A stretch of 6,617 bases of DNA from Actinomycetota bacterium (GTDB lineage Bacteria; Actinomycetota; Thermoleophilia; Gaiellales; Gaiellaceae). The notes under the pieces were generated by a model. That model saw only the letters and a program-made list of their open reading frames with translations, searched no databases and had not been told where the DNA came from. Positions 1-5,529 of this stretch are shown in pieces (positions within the stretch are counted from its first letter, which is position 1; every line of letters starts with the position of its first letter). The position numbers and the translations under genes were made by a program. Where the stretch lies: positions 1-6,617 of the forward strand of contig PLDP01000223.1 in NCBI GenBank assembly GCA_003136795.1. The letters are read 5' to 3'.

Positions 1-998
1 GCGACCCGCACGACCGAGACGTAGCCGTCCTCGAGTGGCTGGCGCAGTGCTTCGAGCGCCGGCCGCTGGAACTCGGGAAACTCGTCGAGGAAGAGCACGC
101 CGTGATGCGCGAGGCTCACCTCGCCGGGCCGCGGCATCCCACCCCCACCGCCGATCAGCGCCGCGACCGACGCCGAATGGTGCGGCGCGCGAAACGGCGG
201 CACCCGAACGAGGCCGCTGCCCGGCTGCAGGACGCCGGTCACCGAATGGATGCGCGTCACCTCGAGCGAGGCTTCGTCGTGCAGGAGCGGCAGGATCCCC
301 GGCAGCCGTCGCGCGAGCATCGTCTTCCCCGTGCCGGGCGGCCCGGCGAACAACAGGTTGTGGCCGCCGGCCGCGGCGACCTCGAGCGCACGGCGCGCAC
401 GCTCCTGACCCCGCACGTCGGCCAGGTCGGGCACGACCGCGAGCGATTCGAAGTCGTCGGCCGGCAGCGGCGGTGCGGGAGGGTCGCGCTCGCCGCGCAG
501 GTAGGCCACGGCCTCGGCGAGATGACTCACGCCGACCGGCTCGATTCCCGCGAGCGCCACCTCGGCGCCGGACTCGGCGGCGCAGACGAGATGCGTGAGG
601 CCGGAGCGCCGGGCCCCTTCGGCCGCGACGAGCGCGCCCGGCACCGGCCGAAGCCGCCCGTCGAGCGCGAGCTCGCCGACCGAGGCGTGCCCTTCGAGCG
701 CTTCCGGCGGCACCTGGTAGGAGGCGGCGAGCACGGCGAGCGCGATCGGCAGGTCGAAGCCCGACCCCTCCTTGCGCAGCGCGGCCGGTGCGAGGTTGAC
801 CGTGATGCGCCGCTGCGTGGGCCACTCGAGCTCGGCCGACGAGATTCCCGAGCGCACTCGTTCCTTCGCCTCCTGGCACGCCCGGTCGGCGAGGCCGACG
901 ATCGCGAACGACGGCAGCCCCCGCTGGAGGTGCGCCTCGACCTCGACGCGGCGCGGGTCGATGCCGACGAGCGCGTGGGTGACCGTGCGTGCGAGCAC
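1..998 (-). CDS. comM: ComM/YifB family AAA+ Mg-chelatase-like ATPase, 3' end cut by window edge
   Basis: ComM is a hexameric AAA+ helicase that drives branch migration during recombination of incoming DNA in natural transformation; in non-transformable bacteria its role is unclear. I translated 332 complete codons by hand; no stop occurs before the left edge. The N-terminal ChlI/Lon-S16-like domain spans about residues 1-170 and includes [14 protein letters not shown] (65-78) and FDLPIAL (81-87). The AAA+ domain starts near 190: Walker A GPPGTGKT is at 219-226, the family motif FRAPHHSAS at 269-277, and Walker B VLFLDEF at 301-307. The C-terminal domain (family length about 500) lies outside the window. 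The start is GTG at 998-996. An in-frame TAG lies four codons upstream and no other usual start codon falls between, so the start is well fixed, but the Shine-Dalgarno is weak (GGGA only). The gene is separated from its upstream neighbours, which suggests its own promoter. Family assignment is secure. Confidence 0.95.
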   Translation of the reverse strand, partial: MLARTVTHALVGIDPRRVEVEAHLQRGLPSFAIVGLADRACQEAKERVRSGISSAELEWPTQRRITVNLAPAALRKEGSGFDLPIALAVLAASYQVPPEALEGHASVGELALDGRLRPVPGALVAAEGARRSGLTHLVCAAESGAEVALAGIEPVGVSHLAEAVAYLRGERDPPAPPLPADDFESLAVVPDLADVRGQERARRALEVAAAGGHNLLFAGPPGTGKTMLARRLPGILPLLHDEASLEVTRIHSVTGVLQPGSGLVRVPPFRAPHHSASVAALIGGGGGMPRPGEVSLAHHGVLFLDEFPEFQRPALEALRQPLEDGYVSVVRV

Positions 999-1019
999 CG
1001 TCCCACGCTAGGCGGAGGC

Positions 1020-1025
1020 AAGTTA
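1020..1025 (-). promoter_or_regulatory. possible -10 element for comM
   Basis: On the minus strand TAACTT matches the TANNNT pattern of an actinobacterial -10 box, 22 nt upstream of the comM GTG. No convincing -35 hexamer is seen at 17-18 nt spacing. The nearby inverted repeat at 1053-1070 would sit over or just upstream of the -35 region. This is a pattern match only and could be chance. Confidence 0.2.
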
Positions 1026-1052
1026 CGTGTCTGTGCCGGAGTTGCGCCGAGA

Positions 1053-1070
1053 GTGGATCAGTTGATCCAC
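1053..1070. promoter_or_regulatory. perfect 18-bp inverted repeat (8-2-8), candidate operator upstream of comM
   Basis: The arms GTGGATCA and TGATCCAC are exact reverse complements separated by two bases (GT). The element lies 55-72 nt upstream of the comM start and covers the TGA stop of the small ORF at 1058-1219. Its size and symmetry fit a site for a dimeric helix-turn-helix regulator. As RNA it could fold into a 7-bp stem with a 4-nt loop, but no U-tract follows on the minus strand, so a Rho-independent terminator is unlikely. Each arm carries one GATC. The symmetry is seen directly; the operator role is inferred. Confidence 0.5.
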
Positions 1071-1219
1071 ATGCGCGCACGAGCCTGGTCCGCTCCGGAC
1101 GGCGGCACGAAGCCGTCACGCACGCGGTGCCGCCAGAGGACGACGCTGCCGACGACCCAGGGGCTGCCAAAGGCGAGCGGCAGGAGCCAGGCCCAGAACG
1201 GGGTGTGCTGCGTGAGCAT
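1058..1219 (-). CDS. small single-span membrane protein, 53 aa, unrecognised
   Basis: This ORF runs from ATG at 1219-1217 to TGA at 1060-1058 between the methyltransferase and comM. I do not recognise the family. Residues about 8-29 ([12 protein letters not shown], then [10 protein letters not shown]) form one hydrophobic, Trp-rich segment. The basic stretch RHRVR (30-34) follows directly, then a polar tail ending RMWIN. By the positive-inside rule this predicts an outside N-terminus and a cytoplasmic C-terminus. About 90% of codons end in G or C, the same bias as the neighbouring genes, which a chance ORF in another frame would not often show. The Shine-Dalgarno is poor (GAAG close to the ATG), and an in-frame TAA lies 19 codons upstream of the ATG. 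The stop codon lies inside the 18-bp inverted repeat. It is probably a real gene, but its short length and weak ribosome site leave doubt. Confidence 0.55.
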   Translation of the reverse strand: MLTQHTPFWAWLLPLAFGSPWVVGSVVLWRHRVRDGFVPPSGADQARARMWIN

Positions 1220-1265
1220 CAGCTTCGAGTGTGCCGAGCGGACAGCACGCTCCGTCGGAATCGCG

Positions 1266-1287
1266 CCGGATCGTTACGGAATCGTTA
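1266..1287. repeat. imperfect 11-bp tandem repeat at the methyltransferase stop
   Basis: Two adjacent 11-bp units, CCGGATCGTTA and CGGAATCGTTA, share the core ATCGTTAC, which recurs at 1270-1277 and 1281-1288. On the minus strand each unit begins TAACGAT, and the first TAA is the methyltransferase stop codon. The 11-bp period is one helical turn. It is too short to assign a function and may be chance. Confidence 0.25.
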
Positions 1288-2397
1288 CTTCCGCGCCACG
1301 AGCACGGTCTCGAAGTACTCGCCCGCCCGGCGGCCGGTGCGACGGTTCACGTGGCGCTGGTAGCTCTGCTCCAGCGTGAGGCCCGACCGCGACAGAATCT
1401 CGGGATACAGCTCACGGCGATCGTTGACGACGATCACCACCCGCCCGCGCGGCTTCAAGACGCCCGCGCACGAGGTGAACACCTCGGAGATGCCGTCGAC
1501 ATATGCGGTGAGCGACGCCTTCGACGTGCCGCGCGCCGCCGCGCCGATCTCGCGCTCGCGCAGGTCGTCGAGCCCGAGCAGCTCGTACGCGTAGCGATGC
1601 TGCTCGTGGTAGTCGATCAAGCCCGGATAGGGCGGCGAGGTGACCACCGCGTCGAACGGCCCAGGCAGGTCGAGCTCGCGCGCGTCGCCGTGCAACACGG
1701 CAGCCGAGCGGCGCGAGCGCACGCGCGCGAACTCCTTCAGTCGCGTCAGCGTGTCGAGCGTGTAGCGGCGGATGAAGTGCTCGGCGTGCTCGACGGGTCG
1801 GCATTCGCGGCGATGCTTGTGGCACCAGTACGGCTCGGTCTGCGGCGCCTTCGGAAAGTCGAGGTCGAAGTGCGTCGTGCGCCGCGCCGACCGCGCCGCG
1901 CGCGTGAGGACGACTCGCAGCACGTCTGCATGCTCGTACTCACCCGCGAGCGAGCGGAAGCGCAGCAACTGCTCGCGCGCGGCGGGCGCGAACCAGCGCC
2001 GCACGTAGGGCGTCGCGCCGGTCGCATCTCCCTCCCCGCGCTCGAACCGCGCGAGCGCGTCGCGCAGGTCGTGCTCGAGCCCGAACGGATTGTGCGCGTG
2101 CGTCTTGACGCTCATCAGCAAGCAGTTGAACGCCGCGATGTCGACCCCGGTCGAGTCGAGGCCGCTCTCGAGCGCCTGCACGAGCGTCGTCCCCGAGCCG
2201 GCGAACGGATCGAGCACGCGCGCGCGCGCCGGCACGTGGCGTCGGAAGAGCTCCTCGACGAGCTGCGGCACGTACTTGCCGAGATACGGATGGAGGCGGT
2301 GGACGTGCTTCGTCCGCTCGCGCTCCGGAAGCTCGCGCTCCGACCACGACAGGTCGAGGTCGAGGCCTTCGTAGATCTGCTCCTGGGTGATGCCCAC
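1285..2397 (-). CDS. solitary DNA amino-methyltransferase (N6-adenine or N4-cytosine type)
   Basis: This enzyme is predicted to transfer a methyl group from S-adenosylmethionine to an exocyclic amino group of adenine or cytosine in DNA. Read from GTG 2397 it has 370 residues. The segment [11 protein letters not shown] (36-46) precedes SAM-binding motif [10 protein letters not shown] (63-71) and the acidic motif GVD (84-86). Catalytic motif IV is TSPPY (253-257). About 180 residues lie between motifs I and IV, where a target-recognition region would fit (alpha-like order). A Cys/His cluster CHKHRREC lies at 192-199. The C-terminus has [14 protein letters not shown] (350-363). No endonuclease gene is adjacent, so this looks like an orphan methylase; an RNA target cannot be excluded. 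The start is uncertain: CTG 2400, or TTG 2475 inside yraN, are alternatives, and none has a good ribosome site. The stop is TAA at 1287-1285. The specificity is unknown. Confidence 0.85.
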   Translation of the reverse strand: MGITQEQIYEGLDLDLSWSERELPERERTKHVHRLHPYLGKYVPQLVEELFRRHVPARARVLDPFAGSGTTLVQALESGLDSTGVDIAAFNCLLMSVKTHAHNPFGLEHDLRDALARFERGEGDATGATPYVRRWFAPAAREQLLRFRSLAGEYEHADVLRVVLTRAARSARRTTHFDLDFPKAPQTEPYWCHKHRRECRPVEHAEHFIRRYTLDTLTRLKEFARVRSRRSAAVLHGDARELDLPGPFDAVVTSPPYPGLIDYHEQHRYAYELLGLDDLREREIGAAARGTSKASLTAYVDGISEVFTSCAGVLKPRGRVVIVVNDRRELYPEILSRSGLTLEQSYQRHVNRRTGRRAGEYFETVLVARK

Positions 2398-2428
2398 CAG
2401 GGAGAGTTCGCCGCCGCGGCGACGGCTC

Positions 2429-2779
2429 CTAGAACGCGTCCGCCAGCTGCTCGAGCTTGCCCGCGCGCTCGGCAATCACGTCGAAGCGCACGTCGAGCCC
2501 CGCGAGCTCCGGATGGCGCGCCAGCCAGGCAACGGCGGCGCGCCGCACGCGCGCCACTTTCCGCGCGTCGACCATCTCCAGCGGGTCGCCGAACCGCTCG
2601 CCGCTCTTCGACTTCACCTCGCAGAACACGACGACCCGCCCGCGCCGGGCGACGACGTCGATCTCCGCGCCTGCGAGCCAACAGTTCGTGTCGAGGATGC
2701 GGTAGCCGCGGAGCCGGTACCAGCGCGCCGCGCGACGCTCGGACGGGTGCCTAGGCCGCGGGGAGGTACGCGCGCGCAC
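2429..2779 (-). CDS. yraN: YraN/UPF0102 family nuclease-like protein
   Basis: UPF0102 proteins are small, widely conserved and placed in the restriction-endonuclease-like fold superfamily; their cellular role is not settled, and linkage to rnhB and comM is common. The 116-residue product matches the usual length of about 120. The core motifs are RLRGYRILDTN (22-32), AEIDVVA (38-44, with acidic E39 and D41) and VVFCEVKSKSG (50-60). E54 and K56 complete a PD-(D/E)xK-like set. A leucine/alanine-rich helix follows, then the C-terminal FDVIA strand (99-103). The start is GTG at 2779-2777, which makes a 29-nt overlap with the end of rnhB. No other usual start codon lies between it and the conserved core, so the overlap is likely real and suggests translational coupling. 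Stop TAG is at 2431-2429. The family is secure, the function is not. Confidence 0.92.
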   Translation of the reverse strand: MRARTSPRPRHPSERRAARWYRLRGYRILDTNCWLAGAEIDVVARRGRVVVFCEVKSKSGERFGDPLEMVDARKVARVRRAAVAWLARHPELAGLDVRFDVIAERAGKLEQLADAF

Positions 2780-3395
2780 GCCACGACCTGCGGTGGATCT
2801 CGCAAGGCCCTCGCTCGCGCACGATCTCGGTGTGCGATTGCGTGATGTAGCCGACGTGCGATGCGAACCCGTAGCCGGGATAGAGCGCGTCGGCGGTGCG
2901 CATGTAGCGGTCGCGGGTCACCTTCGCGATGATCGACGCGGCTGCGATCGCGGCGCTCTTGGTGTCGCCGTCGATGATCGCGCGGTGCGGCGGCGCCGTC
3001 GGGCCGAGCTTGAACCCGTCGACGAGACAGACATCGGCCGGCTGACAGGCCCACAGCGCTTCGCGCAGGCCGCGCAGGTTGCACTTGTGCAGGCCGTCGC
3101 GGTCGATCACCGCCGCCGGGAACACGCGCACCGCCACGACCTCGGCGCACGCGATCACCGCGCGGTAGAGCTCGTCCCGCGTCGCCGAGTCGACCTGCTT
3201 CGAGTCGTTGAGCAGAGCGAGCGGGCGGACGCGATGGTCGCGCAGGCACTCGTAGTCGAGCAGCACCCCGGCGACGACGAGCGGCCCCGCGAGCGGCCCT
3301 CGTCCTGCCTCGTCCACCCCGGCCACGAGCCGGACGCCGAGCGCACGGTCGAACCGGAGCAGCTTCTGACCGGTCTGGCGGCGCTTCGGTGGCAC
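2751..3395 (-). CDS. rnhB: Ribonuclease HII
   Basis: RNase HII cleaves the RNA strand of RNA/DNA hybrids and incises at single ribonucleotides misincorporated in DNA, acting in the cytoplasm with Mn2+ or Mg2+. The 214-residue product shows VAGVDEAGRGPLAGP (24-38) with acidic D28 and E29, then LLNDSKQ (61-67). LVDGF (124-128) supplies D126. GDTKSAAIAAASIIAKVTRD (143-162) follows with a further acidic residue near D144 and the conserved Ala/Ser-rich helix. YPGYGFASHVGY (172-183) and a late HRRSW complete the family pattern. The start is GTG at 3395-3393, with little ribosome-site signal. That codon sits inside a 10-bp palindrome GGCACGTGCC (3391-3400). The gene follows rplS by 63 nt, so it may be co-transcribed with it. 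The 3' end overlaps yraN. Identity is certain; only the exact start is open. Confidence 0.96.
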   Translation of the reverse strand: MPPKRRQTGQKLLRFDRALGVRLVAGVDEAGRGPLAGPLVVAGVLLDYECLRDHRVRPLALLNDSKQVDSATRDELYRAVIACAEVVAVRVFPAAVIDRDGLHKCNLRGLREALWACQPADVCLVDGFKLGPTAPPHRAIIDGDTKSAAIAAASIIAKVTRDRYMRTADALYPGYGFASHVGYITQSHTEIVRERGPCEIHRRSWRARAYLPAA

Positions 3396-3458
3396 GTGCC
3401 GAGAATAGCCCGGGTCGCGGGCGGCACTTCGCTCAGGAGGTCGGAGTTTGCGAAGAAG

Positions 3459-3806
3459 TTACGACTGGCGGAGCTCGCGGACGCGAGCCTTCTTCCCGAC
3501 CTTGCCGCGCAGGTAGTAGAGCTTCGCGCGGTGCACGTCACCGATCTGCATGACCTCGATCTTGTCGATCTTCGGCGAGTGCAGCGGGAACGTGCGCTCC
3601 ACGCCGACACCGAACGAGTTCTTGCGGACGGTGAACGTCTCGCGGGCTCCGGCGCCCTGGCGCTTGATCGTGATCCCCTCGAACACCTGGATGCGCTGAC
3701 GCGCACCCTCGATGACGCGGAAGTGGACGCGCACGGTATCGCCCGCCTTGAACCGCGGCACTTCGCGCAGCTGACGGCGCTCGATGTCCTGGATGATCGT
3801 GCTCAT
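3459..3806 (-). CDS. rplS: 50S ribosomal protein L19
   Basis: L19 is a large-subunit protein at the interface with the 30S subunit, where it helps form an intersubunit bridge. The 115-residue product is exactly the usual length. Family signatures in order are [19 protein letters not shown] (16-34), [14 protein letters not shown] (38-51), [19 protein letters not shown] (57-75), SPKIDKIEV (77-85) and [17 protein letters not shown] (93-109). The start is ATG at 3806-3804. No purine-rich Shine-Dalgarno precedes it; on the minus strand the upstream bases read CCCCTTTCGAC. That is odd for a highly expressed ribosomal gene and may mean S1-dependent or coupled initiation. lepB ends 33 nt upstream, so the order here is trmD-lepB-rplS, rather than the trmD-rplS-lepB order of many Actinobacteria. 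Stop TAA is at 3461-3459. Confidence 0.98.
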   Translation of the reverse strand: MSTIIQDIERRQLREVPRFKAGDTVRVHFRVIEGARQRIQVFEGITIKRQGAGARETFTVRKNSFGVGVERTFPLHSPKIDKIEVMQIGDVHRAKLYYLRGKVGKKARVRELRQS

Positions 3807-3839
3807 GTCGAAAGGGGCCGGAGGCCGGGCGGAATCGTA

Positions 3840-4442
3840 TCAGCGAACCGTGATCCGGCCGGGCGGCCAGTAGGTGGCGAAGACCTTGCCGATCAGGTTG
3901 GCCCTCGGCACCGTCCCCCACGAGCGCGAGTCGCAGGAAGAGGCGCGGTTGTCCCCCATGAAGAAGTACTGCCCCTTCGGAATCCGCATGCGGGCAATCG
4001 TCCGGTCGTCTCGCCGGCCGGCCTGGATGTACGGCTCATTCAGGCGTTTCCCGTTGATGTAGACGTAGCCATCCTGCTCGGACCAGACGTCGCCCGGCAG
4101 GCCGATCAGGCGCTTGACGAACGTGCCGCCGGCCCCGCAGCGCACCGCGGCAAGCGGAGGCGTCTTGAAGACGATGATGTCGCCGCGCTTCGGCGACGAG
4201 AAGCGGTAACAGAAGCGGCAGGCAAGCACCCGGTCGGAGAACCGCGCCTCGCACCCCTGATCCGGCCGCGCGCAGTGGAGCGTCGGCTCCATCGAGCTCG
4301 AGGGGATCCGGTAGGGGTTCACGACCCACGCCTTGATCGCGAGCACGATCGCGATCGCACCGACGATCGTGACGAGCCAGTCGATCGTGACGCGCCACCC
4401 GTGCGGCAGTCCCTCCGTCAGATAGTCGATCGGGTTCCTCAG
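3840..4442 (-). CDS. lepB: Signal peptidase I, with probable CTG start
   Basis: LepB removes signal peptides from exported proteins at the outer face of the cytoplasmic membrane by a Ser/Lys dyad. Read from CTG 4442 the protein has 200 residues. A single membrane anchor spans about 20-41 (IDWLVTIVGAIAIVLAIKAW). Box B is IPSSSMEPTL with catalytic Ser50, GDIIVF is at 87-92, and FVKRLIGLPGD holds the general base Lys110. Box E is MGDNRASSCDSRSWG. The first ordinary start codon in frame, GTG 4346, would delete most of the anchor. CTG 4442 overlaps the trmD stop as CTGA and has AAGGGAG eight nt upstream, so I prefer it. No other in-frame ATG, GTG or TTG exists back to the upstream TGA at 4484-4482. 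Cysteines 57, 64, 75 and 78 form a four-Cys insert after box B. Function is certain, the start codon is inferred. Confidence 0.93.
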   Translation of the reverse strand: MRNPIDYLTEGLPHGWRVTIDWLVTIVGAIAIVLAIKAWVVNPYRIPSSSMEPTLHCARPDQGCEARFSDRVLACRFCYRFSSPKRGDIIVFKTPPLAAVRCGAGGTFVKRLIGLPGDVWSEQDGYVYINGKRLNEPYIQAGRRDDRTIARMRIPKGQYFFMGDNRASSCDSRSWGTVPRANLIGKVFATYWPPGRITVR

Positions 4443-5080
4443 CGGACCTGCTCCCTTCGCCAGCTTTCGATTCGTGCGTGGTCACCCGAAAGCAGCACGT
4501 CGGGAACCCGCCAGCCCCGGTATTCCGCGGGCCGCGTGTAGTGAGGGTACTCAAGCCCGCCACCCAACTCCTCGGAGAACGATTCGAGCTCGCCCGATCC
4601 GGCGCTCAACGCTCCCGGCAGGCGGCGGGCGATTGCATCAACCAGCACCATCGCCGGCAGGTCGCCGTTCGAGAGCACGTACGGGCCGATCGAGATCGCA
4701 TCGGTGGTGAGATGCTCGACGATCCGCTCGTCGAAGCCCTCGAAGCGAGCTGACAAGAGTGTCACGTGTTCGGTCGCAGCCAGCTCCTCGACGATCGACT
4801 GGGTGAGCTGCCGGCCCTGCGGGCTGAGCGCGATCACCGGGTGGGCCGGGGCGGCGCCGTACACCGCGTCGAGCGCGCTCGCGACGACGTCGACGCGCAG
4901 CACCATGCCGGCGCCGCCGCCGTATGGCTCGTCGTCGACCTGGCCGTTTCGCAGCGGCGTCGAGTCGCGATACGAGAAGAGCCGCAGGTCGAGCTCGCCG
5001 CCGAGCACCGTCGCAACGGGGCGCTGCTCCGTCAACCACGCGAACGCGTGCGGGACGAGCGTGAAGACGTCGAGCTGCAC
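4439..5080 (-). CDS. trmD: tRNA (guanine-N1)-methyltransferase TrmD
   Basis: TrmD methylates N1 of G37 next to the anticodon using S-adenosylmethionine, preventing +1 frameshifting; it is a SPOUT-class trefoil-knot homodimer. The 213-residue protein shows MQLDVFTLVP (1-10), VDDEPYGGGAGMVLR (48-62), PVIALSPQG (81-89), ARFEGFDER (111-119), SIGPYVLSNGDLPAMV (130-145), LEYPHYTRP (176-184) and VPDVLLSGDHARIESWR (192-208). Oddities: SARFEG replaces the usual CGRYEG, GPYVLSNGD replaces GDYVLSGGE, and Glu166 sits where E. coli has the catalytic Asp169. The C-terminus stops just after WRREQVR, lacking the tail of about 30 residues in E. coli. Start GTG 5080-5078 shares one base with the rimM TAG and has GGAGGG at 5095-5090, nine nt upstream. 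A longer reading upstream into rimM is not supported. Identity is secure. Confidence 0.95.
   Translation of the reverse strand: MQLDVFTLVPHAFAWLTEQRPVATVLGGELDLRLFSYRDSTPLRNGQVDDEPYGGGAGMVLRVDVVASALDAVYGAAPAHPVIALSPQGRQLTQSIVEELAATEHVTLLSARFEGFDERIVEHLTTDAISIGPYVLSNGDLPAMVLVDAIARRLPGALSAGSGELESFSEELGGGLEYPHYTRPAEYRGWRVPDVLLSGDHARIESWRREQVR
4443..4457 (-). promoter_or_regulatory. ribosome binding site deciding the CTG start of lepB
   Basis: Inside the end of trmD the minus strand reads AAGGGAG (4457-4451), eight nt before CTG 4442. It is the only good Shine-Dalgarno near the lepB N-terminus, and its spacing is optimal for initiation at the CTG that overlaps the trmD TGA. It is the main sequence evidence for the non-standard start. 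Confidence 0.55.
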
Positions 5081-5529
5081 TATGCAAATCCCTCCGCAAC
5101 GGTGATGCGGCCTGCTTCGAGGTCGATCTTCAAGATGCACTCCTCCACCATCGGTAGCAGCACGCCGGTATCGAGCTCGAGCACGTCATTCGCCACGCCC
5201 GGCGCCACAACCTTGACGCTTCCCAGCGCGCGACCGTTGTCCTCTGCGACGGACAACCCGATCAGCTGGAACGCGTAGTACTCATCGTCCTCCGTCGCGG
5301 GCAGCGCGTCGCGCTCGACCTCGAGGGCCGCCCCGCGCTCGACGTGCCGGTCGAGCTTGATCACGGGTCTGCCCGACGAGGTGCGATGTGCGACGACCTC
5401 CGCGGCCGCACCGCCGGCGAGGAACGTCGCCCCCGTTGTCCACCAGCGCTTGTCGTCCGAGGGCTGCTCGACGAAGAACGCGCCGTCGATCCCGTGTGGA
5501 CGGCCGACCTTGCCGATCTGGACCCTCAT
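5080..5529 (-). CDS. rimM: Ribosome maturation factor RimM
   Basis: RimM binds S19 and helps mature the head of the 30S subunit and process 16S rRNA. The 149-residue product is on the short side (family about 165-180). The N-terminal RimM barrel begins VQIGKVGRPHGIDGAFFV (3-20). The C-terminal PRC barrel covers about 84-149, with YYAFQLIGLSV (84-94), GRALGSVKVV (99-108), ANDVLEL (113-119), LLPMVEECILKIDLEAGRI (124-142) and VAEGF. The shortening lies in the linker and N-domain loops, while the domain signatures are intact. Start ATG 5529-5527 overlaps the phosphoesterase stop as ATGA, and GAGGG at 5540-5536 is a good ribosome site six nt upstream. Stop TAG 5082-5080 shares its last base with the trmD GTG, so the gene sits in a tightly coupled operon. 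Identity is secure. Confidence 0.95.
   Translation of the reverse strand: MRVQIGKVGRPHGIDGAFFVEQPSDDKRWWTTGATFLAGGAAAEVVAHRTSSGRPVIKLDRHVERGAALEVERDALPATEDDEYYAFQLIGLSVAEDNGRALGSVKVVAPGVANDVLELDTGVLLPMVEECILKIDLEAGRITVAEGFA

Noticed and set aside
527..1021. 164-codon minus-strand frame over the comM start
   Set aside because: It is out of frame with the ComM translation and rich in Ser/Arg/Pro; the ComM frame carries all the motifs.
102..1379. Long plus-strand open frames opposite comM and the 1.0-1.3 kb gap
   Set aside because: The translation is Arg/Gly/Ala-rich with no recognisable domain. It lies antisense to clear ComM coding sequence, as expected of high-GC shadow frames.
2398..2475. 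TTG start at 2475 for the methyltransferase, 26 codons further upstream
   Set aside because: The added residues are Arg/Ser-rich, overlap the yraN frame and look unlike a protein N-terminus; GTG 2397 sits nearer the conserved region, though this is not certain.
1231..2754. 507-codon plus-strand open frame
   Set aside because: It is antisense to the methyltransferase and yraN, both supported by motifs; its composition is typical of a shadow.
3427..3455. CTTCGC/GCGAAG inverted repeat after rplS as a terminator
   Set aside because: Only six base pairs with a 17-nt loop and no U-tract; a second 5-bp stem at 3408-3422 is equally weak. Read-through to rnhB seems likely.
4335..4432. Dense CGATCG/GCGATCGC repeats resembling cyanobacterial HIP1 or a GATC methylation cluster
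   Set aside because: They arise from ATC (Ile) codons flanked by G/C in the LepB membrane segment and its surroundings; the rest of the window does not look cyanobacterial.
2793..4541. 582-codon plus-strand open frame
   Set aside because: It covers rnhB, rplS and lepB on the opposite strand, all unmistakable; no family resemblance in the plus-strand product.
5078..5140. Longer TrmD starting at 5140
   Set aside because: The extra N-terminal residues lie within rimM and lack family similarity; GTG 5080 has a good ribosome site and gives the normal TrmD N-terminus.
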